Shown here: one piece after another, positions 1 to 6,000 of the stretch
Layout of the letters: each line of letters opens with the position of its first letter
How positions within the stretch are numbered: the first letter of the stretch is position 1
DNA from: Desulfotomaculum sp.
GTDB lineage: Bacteria > Bacillota > Desulfotomaculia > Desulfotomaculales > Ammonificaceae
DNA length: 8,542 bases
Assembly: GCA_012961725.1 (NCBI GenBank)
Contig: DTYU01000246.1
Span: 1 to 8,542 of the forward strand
Direction: 5' to 3'
The notes under the pieces: generated by a model
Seen by the model: the letters and a program-made list of their open reading frames with translations, nothing else
Told to the model about the DNA's origin: nothing
Database searches by the model: none
Translations under genes and position numbers: made by a program

Positions 1-2
1 CC

Positions 3-101
3 GCCTATTTAGACCGGCGTGCGGAGGAATGGAGCAGGGTGGCCGACGCGATTATGGCCCGGAAAGAGGAAGCCGGCCAGAAAAAGGTCCAGGCGAGATA
101 G
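3..101 (+). CDS. C-terminal end of an unrecognised protein (5' partial)
   Basis: The reading frame is open from the left edge and ends at TAG 99-101, leaving 32 visible codons. The residues are strongly charged and helix-prone (for example RRAEEWSRVADAI, then a Lys/Arg-rich tail), as expected for the end of a soluble protein. About 72% of codons end in G or C, which suits a coding frame in this GC-rich DNA. An intrinsic terminator begins 36 bases after the stop, which also supports a gene end here. The neighbouring frame, with ATG at 29, runs on through the terminator and an AT-rich tract and is less credible. No family can be named from so short a tail. In Bacillus-type maps murA lies before spoIID, but this tail does not look like the MurA C-terminus as I know it. 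Confidence 0.55.
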   Translation, partial: AYLDRRAEEWSRVADAIMARKEEAGQKKVQAR

Positions 102-137
102 TCCCTGAAGGTAAAGAGAATCAGCGTTATTGCTTAC

Positions 138-161
138 AGCCGCAGTACGCGGCTTTTTTTT
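138..161 (+). terminator. Rho-independent terminator of the upstream gene
   Basis: The arms AGCCGC (138-143) and GCGGCT (149-154) form a perfect six-pair stem with a five-base loop. A run of eight T residues (154-161) follows directly. The hairpin lies 36 bases after the TAG at 99-101 and should separate the upstream gene from spoIID, so spoIID probably has its own promoter. Confidence 0.85.
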
Positions 162-204
162 GTCTTTTAATTCTATTCCCCGGTGATCTTTCTCCGTTTC
201 TATT

Positions 205-231
205 ATTCTTTGAGTCTTTGTGTTCTTTGTG
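205..231 (+). repeat. Degenerate 9-bp tandem repeat (TTCTTTGTG type)
   Basis: Three consecutive nine-base units can be read: ATTCTTTGA (205-213), GTCTTTGTG (214-222) and TTCTTTGTG (223-231). On the minus strand the unit reads CACAAAGAA. The pyrimidine-rich sequence before it (about 187-204) looks like further decayed units. No open reading frame with coding character covers it. From memory, similar ACACGAAGA/ACACAAAGA intergenic repeats are scattered in many Firmicutes and Deltaproteobacteria; this was not checked. Confidence 0.5.
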
Positions 232-260
232 TGATCATTCTGAATTCATTTGAGACGTAG

Positions 261-277
261 AGCCTTCGGCTTATTTT
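261..277 (+). terminator. Weak hairpin with T-rich tail before spoIID
   Basis: AGCC (261-264) and GGCT (268-271) can pair around a TTC loop, and the following bases TTATTTT (271-277) are U-rich in RNA. The stem is only four pairs plus a possible G-U pair, so it could be a secondary terminator or chance. The rest of 162-365 shows no gene and no clear promoter; matches to a SigE promoter before spoIID (around 311-338) are poor. Confidence 0.25.
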
Positions 278-365
278 AAAACACCGCCTGTTTAGTTCCC
301 ATTTAACTGGAAATAATGATTTTGGGCAAGCGTATCATCTATAAGGAAGGAGGTATTACAGCCCT

Positions 366-1325
366 GTGCGCATCTTGACCGGGTTGGGTCTATTGCTGGC
401 GGCGCTTGTTATTGGGGTAGGGCTTGAACTGAATCCCCGTGTCAAGGAAAGGGTCGAGATTCGTCCTGCGGGAGAGTACGTCCGGGTATACCGGCACGCC
501 ACCGGCGAGGTGGAGGTTCTCCCCTTAGAGGAGTATGTCGTGGGCGTGGTTGCTGCAGAGATGCCCGCTTTATTCCCGCTCGAGGCCCTAAAGGCGCAGG
601 CGGTGGCGGCGCGCACCTACATCTTGCGACGGATTCTCGCGGGCGGTGTATCAAACAACCCGCATCCGGGGGCGGACATCTGCGACGACCCGCGGCACGG
701 GCAGGCCTATCTTAGCCGAGTGGAACTAAAGCGAAAGTGGGGCGTGCTCGGCTATTACCGGCATTATTTCAAGGTAAGGCAGGCCGTCCGCGAAACCGCC
801 GGGTTTGTGATCACGTATAACGGACAGTTGATCGACCCTGTCTACCACGCCTCTTGCGGCGGCCGCACAGAAAACGCCGGTGATGTATGGCAGGTCGATG
901 TGCCCTACCTGAAAAGCGTACCGTGTCCTTACGACTGCTATCCGAAGGTAGTGGAAACCCGCTCGTTTTCGGTAGCTGAAGTACAAAAGGCCCTGTTCTT
1001 GGTACAGGGGGTGACGGCTGCAACATCCAGTGCCAATAAGGGGCTTCGCATTACCCTTGCGGACAAGACCGCAACCGGCAGGGCGAGAGAGATAGTGGTA
1101 AACGGGAGGTCATTTCCCGCAACCCTGGTGCGGGAACGCTTGAACCTTAAATCTACCAGGCTTACCTGGACGATAAACGGGGATCGTGTTACGTTTACCA
1201 CGGTGGGTCACGGCCACGGTGTGGGTCTTTGCCAGTACGGCGCCAAAGGAATGGCAGAGCACGGGTACGACTTCAGGCAGATACTTAAACACTATTTCAC
1301 CGGGGTTAAGATCGTGAGGTATTAG
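366..1325 (+). CDS. spoIID: Stage II sporulation protein D (SpoIID), septal peptidoglycan lytic transglycosylase
   Basis: SpoIID is a membrane-anchored lytic transglycosylase made in the mother cell. With SpoIIM and SpoIIP it drives engulfment by cutting stripped glycan strands at the septum. The 319-residue product is close to the usual 330-350. Residues 1-20 form one hydrophobic anchor. The family core EEYVVGVVAAEMP (55-67) contains Glu65, matching the catalytic Glu of characterised SpoIID. ALKAQAVAARTY (74-85) follows. A His/Cys group (His161 and Cys164 in YHASCGG, then Cys187 and Cys191) may be the metal site reported for clostridial SpoIID. The C-terminal GHGHGVGLCQYGAKGM (281-296) is typical of the family. 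The GTG start is chosen because AAGGAAGGAGG (343-353) lies upstream, at a rather long 12-base spacing, and the frame offers no other suitable start. The family is normally under SigE control, but no good SigE promoter is seen. Confidence 0.95.
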   Translation: MRILTGLGLLLAALVIGVGLELNPRVKERVEIRPAGEYVRVYRHATGEVEVLPLEEYVVGVVAAEMPALFPLEALKAQAVAARTYILRRILAGGVSNNPHPGADICDDPRHGQAYLSRVELKRKWGVLGYYRHYFKVRQAVRETAGFVITYNGQLIDPVYHASCGGRTENAGDVWQVDVPYLKSVPCPYDCYPKVVETRSFSVAEVQKALFLVQGVTAATSSANKGLRITLADKTATGRAREIVVNGRSFPATLVRERLNLKSTRLTWTINGDRVTFTTVGHGHGVGLCQYGAKGMAEHGYDFRQILKHYFTGVKIVRY

Positions 1326-1326
1326 C

Positions 1327-1355
1327 CTAATTACGGGGACACCATACTAAATTAC
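1327..1355 (+). repeat. REP-like orphan motif (GGGGACACCATA flanked by direct repeats)
   Basis: CTAATTAC (1327-1334) and CTAAATTAC (1347-1355) flank GGGGACACCATA (1335-1346). From memory, the string ACGGGGACACCATACT followed by AATT recurs beside REP-associated Y1 (IS200-like, COG1943) transposase genes in many bacteria. No transposase is present here, so this would be a solitary end or a remnant. It begins two bases after the spoIID stop codon. Confidence 0.4.
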
Positions 1356-1446
1356 TGCATCTGCCCAAAGGTTGCCGCTTGTCTCCAGACTACCCGCTTT
1401 TCAAGACCGTCAAACCCGAAAGATGGCGAAAAATGCCTTTGAACAA

Positions 1447-1475
1447 GCATTCGTTCCTTTTCCAAGGCATATAGA
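1447..1475 (+). promoter_or_regulatory. Candidate SigE promoter for spoIIID
   Basis: GCATTCG (1447-1453) partly matches the SigE -35 element and CATATAGA (1468-1475) matches five of the seven defined positions of its -10 element CATACAnT. The 14-base spacer is right for SigE. Transcription would begin near 1482, giving a leader of about 30 bases. SigE control of spoIIID is known in Bacillus; the -35 match is only partial. Confidence 0.35.
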
Positions 1476-1510
1476 TTAAGAGTAGCAGATGGGGAAGCGG
1501 GGGTAGGGTG

Positions 1511-1762
1511 ATGCAGGATTACATCCAGCGGCGGGTGCTTGACATCTGTATGTATATCCTTGAGACCCAGTCCACGGTGCGGCAGGCGGCGCAGGTCTTT
1601 AACGTTTCCAAGAGTACGGTGCACAAAGACATGACGGAGCGCCTGCCTTCGCTGAATAAGAAGCTGGCGCAGCAGGTAAGGGCCGTATTAAACATAAACA
1701 AAGCCGAACGGCATCTGCGTGGAGGAGAGGCTACCAGAAGGAAATACAAAGAGACAGGGTAA
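1511..1762 (+). CDS. spoIIID: Sporulation transcriptional regulator SpoIIID
   Basis: SpoIIID is a small DNA-binding protein that activates or represses many SigE-dependent genes in the mother cell and helps the switch to SigK. The product has 83 residues, against about 93 in Bacillus subtilis, with the shortening at the C-terminal tail. The helix-turn-helix is plain: STVRQAAQVFNVSKSTVHKD (residues 20-39). The family block ERLPSLN (42-48) follows, and the basic region RHLRGGEATRRKYK (66-79) is nearly identical to the Bacillus protein as I remember it. ATG 1511 is preferred over the adjacent in-frame GTG 1508 because MQDYI lines up with the Bacillus MHDYI start. The ribosome site is poor (GGGGGT, 1499-1504). 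The gene lies 185 bases after spoIID, without a spoIIQ-like peptidase gene between them, and 154 bases before mbl. Confidence 0.95.
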   Translation: MQDYIQRRVLDICMYILETQSTVRQAAQVFNVSKSTVHKDMTERLPSLNKKLAQQVRAVLNINKAERHLRGGEATRRKYKETG

Positions 1763-1777
1763 AAATTTGCTGCGGCT

Positions 1778-1807
1778 AAAGGACTTCCCCCAAAAAATGT
1801 AGAATAT
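1778..1807 (+). promoter_or_regulatory. Putative SigH (Spo0H) promoter for mbl
   Basis: The -35 element AAAGGACTT (1778-1786) matches the SigH consensus RnAGGAWWW at all but one defined position. The -10 element GTAGAATAT (1799-1807) matches RnnGAATWW completely. The spacer is 12 bases, within the usual 11-12. Transcription would start near 1814-1815 and leave a leader of about 100 bases before mbl. No good SigA promoter was found in this gap. Confidence 0.6.
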
Positions 1808-1825
1808 ACCTTAACATCTGCATCG

Positions 1826-1909
1826 CTGAGGAACTGTTTTTTTCGCGCCTGTTCGTTAAACCTCAGTTTGTGTATCACCTCCGGACAGGCCTCTACAAAC
1901 CATAGGAGG
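1826..1909 (+). promoter_or_regulatory. Structured 5' leader of mbl with possible Shine-Dalgarno sequestration
   Basis: Three pairings are possible in the leader. CTGAGG (1826-1831) pairs with CCTCAG (1861-1866), with AAC/GTT extending the stem. GTTTGTG (1866-1872) pairs with TACAAAC (1894-1900). CCTCC (1878-1882), inside the loop of the second hairpin, is the exact complement of GGAGG (1905-1909), the core of the mbl ribosome site. The second hairpin and the anti-Shine-Dalgarno pairing could compete or form a pseudoknot-like fold. No known riboswitch family is recognised. Confidence 0.35.
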
Positions 1910-1916
1910 GACACAG

Positions 1917-2924
1917 ATGTTAGGTTTAGCGCCGGATATCGGCATCGACCTCGGGACAGCGACGGTGCTGGTTTTTGCCAAGGGCAAAGGGATCATCCTT
2001 AAGGAACCCTCAGTGGTTGCGATAAACCGTGACGATAACAAGGTTATCTCCGTAGGGGAAGAGGCGCGGCGGATGTTGGGGCGGACGCCGGGGAACATCG
2101 TCGCGGTGCGCCCGCTGAAGGAGGGAGTGATCGCGGATTATGACGTCACGGAGAGGATGCTGCGCTACTTTATCGATAAATGTGGATGCCGGAGAGTTTT
2201 CAGGCGGCCCCGGGTGATGGTCTGCATCCCGACGGGCGTAACCAGCGTGGAGGAGCGGGCGGTCCGGCAGGCGGCGCTCCAGGCCGGTGCGCGCCAGGCT
2301 TTTCTGATTGAAGAGCCGATGGCGGCGGCGCTGGGTGCGGGTATAGATGTCAGTGACGCCAGCGGTTCAATGGTGATAGATATCGGTGGGGGGACGACCG
2401 ATATAGCGGTTCTGTCGCTCGGCGGCATTGTCTGTTCTACTTCTACCCGGGTAGGTGGCGACAAGCTTGACGAGGCGATTGTGCGGTATATCAGGCGCGA
2501 GTTTAACATGATTATCGGTGAGCGTTCGGCGGAGGAGCTTAAGATCGACATCGGCACGGCTTACCCGGCAAACAGCACCGACCGGACGGCCAGCATCCGT
2601 GGGCGCGACCTGGTAACCGGCCTGCCCCGTTCGGTTTCAGTGAACAGCAGGCAGGTGTGGGAAGCCGTCCGCGAGCCGCTCGAGTACATCGTGAGTGCGG
2701 TAAAGGGAGTTTTGGAGCGGACCCCGCCGGAACTTTCCGCCGATATCGTGGACAAGGGGATTGTAATGACTGGGGGGGGATCGCTCCTGCACGGGATCGA
2801 CACCCTAATTTCCCAGGAGACCGGGTTGCCGGTTCATGTGGCGGATGACCCGGTTTCGTGCGTGGCGCTGGGCACTGGGAGGGCGCTCGGGATGCTGCAC
2901 GTCCTCTCGCGCGCGCGGAACTGA
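1917..2924 (+). CDS. mbl: Rod shape-determining protein, MreB/Mbl family
   Basis: This is a bacterial actin that polymerises with ATP on the inner membrane face and guides the elongasome for lateral wall synthesis. The 335 residues match the family length. The actin-fold motifs are intact: phosphate-1 GIDLGTATVLVF (9-20), the segment IEEPMAAALGAG (131-142) that in actin-fold proteins helps catalysis, phosphate-2 VIDIGGGTTDIAVLS (153-167), VGGDKLDEAI (179-188), and adenosine motif GIVMTGGGSLLHGID (281-295). ATG 1917 has a strong site AGGAGG (1904-1909) seven bases upstream. Lying directly after spoIIID is the mbl position in Bacillus subtilis, so mbl is preferred to mreB, though clostridial annotations often use mreB. 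A putative SigH promoter and a structured leader precede it. No strong terminator follows, only a weak hairpin (TTAGG 2948-2952 with CCTAA 2965-2969). Confidence 0.95.
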   Translation: MLGLAPDIGIDLGTATVLVFAKGKGIILKEPSVVAINRDDNKVISVGEEARRMLGRTPGNIVAVRPLKEGVIADYDVTERMLRYFIDKCGCRRVFRRPRVMVCIPTGVTSVEERAVRQAALQAGARQAFLIEEPMAAALGAGIDVSDASGSMVIDIGGGTTDIAVLSLGGIVCSTSTRVGGDKLDEAIVRYIRREFNMIIGERSAEELKIDIGTAYPANSTDRTASIRGRDLVTGLPRSVSVNSRQVWEAVREPLEYIVSAVKGVLERTPPELSADIVDKGIVMTGGGSLLHGIDTLISQETGLPVHVADDPVSCVALGTGRALGMLHVLSRARN

Positions 2925-2966
2925 TGAATTTGGAAACCAAGCGATTCTTAGGTGGTGTTTTCTGCC

Positions 2967-2982
2967 TAATAACGAATTATTA
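2967..2982. promoter_or_regulatory. Perfect palindrome upstream of the subtilase promoter, possible operator
   Basis: TAATAA (2967-2972) and TTATTA (2977-2982) are perfect inverted repeats around CGAA. The palindrome ends five bases before the -35 box of the SigA promoter. That position suits an activator site or an AT-rich UP-like element. It is short, so chance is possible. Confidence 0.3.
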
Positions 2983-2987
2983 TCCGG

Positions 2988-3017
2988 TTGAACTGCTTGC
3001 AGCGCAAAAACTATAAT
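2988..3017 (+). promoter_or_regulatory. SigA-type promoter of the subtilase gene
   Basis: TTGAAC (2988-2993, matching four of six bases of TTGACA) and a perfect TATAAT (3012-3017) are separated by 18 bases. Transcription should start near 3024, giving a leader of about 50 bases. This argues that the protease gene is transcribed separately from mbl by the housekeeping polymerase. Confidence 0.75.
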
Positions 3018-3074
3018 CTTTACGGAACCGGGTCTTAGACGGCCGACTCGAGGCTCTGATAAAGTAGGGTTGAA

Positions 3075-6000
3075 ATGAGACGGCTTTTGGTTTTTTTTGC
3101 CGCAAGTCTTCTTTTGGTGGCAGGGTTCCTGTGGGCGCAAAAGGGTTGTGGGGGAAAAGGTGGTCTACAAACCGCCAGGACTGCCCCTGGCCTTTATTTT
3201 GTGGATTCCCGGGAGACCTCCCGGTTGCAAGATCTGCCGGGAATCAGCATAGGTGAGAATGCCTCCGGAGACCGCGTCCTTGTTCGGGTCGCTTCTCCTG
3301 CGTCCATTCCGGCTGAAATCGAGCTCAGTCCGTATCCGGTTGAAAACCGGGTGGCTCCCGAGTTGCAGTCACACGCTTCCGCGGAAGAAACACTTCATTT
3401 AGATGTTATCGTTTTCTCTCCGGCGGATAAGAAAGCGGTGGCGGATGCCGTCCTTGCCGAAGGCGGGGCGGTTCTGAAGGGGCTGGACGATCCTGAAAGC
3501 ACTGCCTTACGTGTGACACTGCCCGCCCGGGCCTTGACAAGGCTTGCTTCCCAAGCAGCGGTGTTGCGAATCGAACCGTATACGCCGCGGCGCTTCCTTT
3601 CCGACCGGGCTGCGGCGGTGACGGGAGCGGCGCCTGCGCGGGTGCCGGGATTCGTAAGCCCAAAGGGGCTATCCGGCTTCGGACAGATAGTCGGGATTGC
3701 AGACAGCGGTCTTGACAAGGGCACTCTACACGACCTGCATCCCGACTTGCAGAGTACGCCGGGCAGGATGCCCAAGGTTGTGCTGCTGCGGTCCTGGGCG
3801 GAAGGGCCGCTTGCTGATTCCACCGGGCACGGCACCCATATGGCCGGGATCGTCGCCGGGACAGGAGCCGCTTCCGGGGGACGTTACCGCGGGATTGCTC
3901 CCGGTGCCAGCATCTATTTTCAGGCCATCGCCGATGACGCCGGTGAGCCGGACCTTCCGGCGGACCTCGTTTCCCTCTTCCGGCCGGCTTACAGCGCTGG
4001 TGTGAGGGTGCATATCGACGGCTGGGGCGGCGGCGGGAACGGTTACTCGGCGGCCGCCTCCCAGATCGACCGCTTCTGCTTTTATTATCCCGATTTTCTG
4101 CCGGTCTTCGGCGCCGGGAACGGCGGCCCCGAAGCTGAAACCTTGACGAACGAGGCCAACAGCAAAAACGCCCTGGTGGTAGGCGCTACGCAAAACCCGC
4201 GACCGCTTTTTGGTTACACGGACTGTGGCATGGTGGCCTCGCTGTCCAGTTCCGGGCCTGCAGGAGACGGCAGGCTGAAACCCGACCTTGTTGCTCCCGG
4301 CGCGGGGATAATTGGGCCCAGTTCCCGGATGGCGCCCTCGATTGCTGGCGATGGGTTGTACCGGCAGCTTGAGGGGACCAGCATGGCGGCAGCGGTTGCC
4401 GGCGGAGCGGTTTTGCTGCTGCGGGAATATCTGCAGAAACAGGAGGAGCTGGACTCCCCCCGGGCGCCGCTATTGAAGGCGCTTTTGATCAACGGCGCCC
4501 GGCCGCTGGAACCGGTACAGGCTTCGGGTTTCGGTCGCTTAGACCTTTGTGGGACGCTCCTGGCCTTGAAAGAGCGTGCTTTCAGTTATCTCTATGAAGA
4601 GACCGGTGTAAAAGAGGGTGAGCGGGAAGCATTTTGGGTGACCGTTTCCGATAGCAAGGCCCCTTTGAAGGTCACCCTTTGCTGGGCTGACCCTCCCGCC
4701 ATGCCCGGAGCGGCACGGGCTTTAGTCAACGACCTCGACCTCGTGGTCCAAGGCCCGGACGGCCGTCGCTACTTGGGCAACGATTTTGCGCAAAAGGGCA
4801 GGCCTGATCGCCTCAATAACGTGGAACAGGTGACGGTCGCGGAACCTGTGCCGGGCCGCTACCGGATCCTCGTTGTGGGGGCTAAAATCAGAGGCGGCCT
4901 GGCATCCGGACAGCCCTATGCACTGGTATACGGCCAGCCGGTCAGAAGGGACGTGGTGGCCCGCCTGGCGGGCGCACAGGTGAAGTTGGCCGGCGGGGAA
5001 TCGATAAAACTCCCGCAGAGGGTGACGGCGGTACTAAACGGCAAATTGACGAAAAAGGTGGGGCAGGCGTTTAACACCGGGGCCGACCTTTACCGGTTGC
5101 CTGGAGGTGAGGTTTACACCGTTGGCACAAATGACTATCTTGTGCCGGGCCGTTTCCTTGCGGCGGCAGCCGGGACGGTTGCTGTTGACGAAACCCTGGA
5201 GGTACAGGACGGCGGCTATCTTCTACGCTCGGACACCGTAAGGGTGCGTGGGGAGGAAAGGTCACCTGCGTCGGTCCCTGCCGGGGTGCTGGTCGGCCTT
5301 AAGATCAACCCAAGTACACAGGTGGTCTGGGAGGCAACGGCCGACTGGGAGGAGAAAAGCGGCTTCCTTGACGCCTTGGACGCGGACCGGATCCGGCTTA
5401 TCGGCGGTGCTGCGTACCGGCTTTCACCGGGCTATGCCGTCTCCCGTGAAACCGAACAGGCGGGGCTGGATGCCTTAGACCGGGTATTCGGCCCCCCGGG
5501 CGGTTTAGGGGAACTGCCTGCCGGGCTTCCGGTAAGGCTTCACTTAGACCCCCGCACGCACTGCGCGATGTACATAACTGTCCAGCAGGAGCTTGTCTCC
5601 GGATTTGTCCAGGAGGTGAGGGGAAACATATTGGTATTCACCGACGGCCGGCGGTACCGTTTTATCTCCGGTGCACAGGTGAGCAGGGGAGAAGCCCGGG
5701 AGGCTCCCCGGTTGCTTGTGACAGGGGAGCATATCACCGGCGTGCTCTTGCCGGAGAAAAACGAAATACTGCACGCGTGGGTTGACACCGGGCTTTTATA
5801 CGGCCGGGTCCTTTTTTCGGGATCGGGAGGGAGCAGATTGCAGCTTCAGGATACGTCAGGAAACTACCGATTGCTGGAGCTGGCCGCGGGGGCAAGGTTT
5901 TTCCGTTGCACAATCGACTTAGGCCAGAGCATACTCAGACCGGGACAGTGGGTACGGCTGATACTCGATTCAGTAGGCCGTGTAACCCGGATAGATTTAG

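Noticed and set aside
29..253. ATG-started open frame of 74 codons at the left end
   Set aside because: It runs through the perfect terminator hairpin and the AT-rich 9-bp repeat, and its later codons look non-coding. The overlapping frame ending at 101 has better codon bias and stops just before the terminator.
311..338. SigE promoter in front of spoIID
   Set aside because: AAATAAT with CGTATCAT matches only about half the consensus in the -10 element and would place the transcript start inside the ribosome site.
1798..1804. Spo0A box (TGTAGAA, one mismatch to TGTCGAA)
   Set aside because: The mismatch is at a conserved base, and the sequence is better explained as part of the SigH -10 element.
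3138..3149. Lipoprotein signal at Cys25 of the subtilase
   Set aside because: The residues before Cys25 are QKG, which do not form a lipobox. A signal peptidase I site near Ala21 is more likely.
3395..3835. 146-codon minus-strand open frame inside the subtilase gene
   Set aside because: It lies wholly opposite the intact S8 coding sequence in GC-rich DNA, where antisense frames stay open by chance. It has no recognisable domain.
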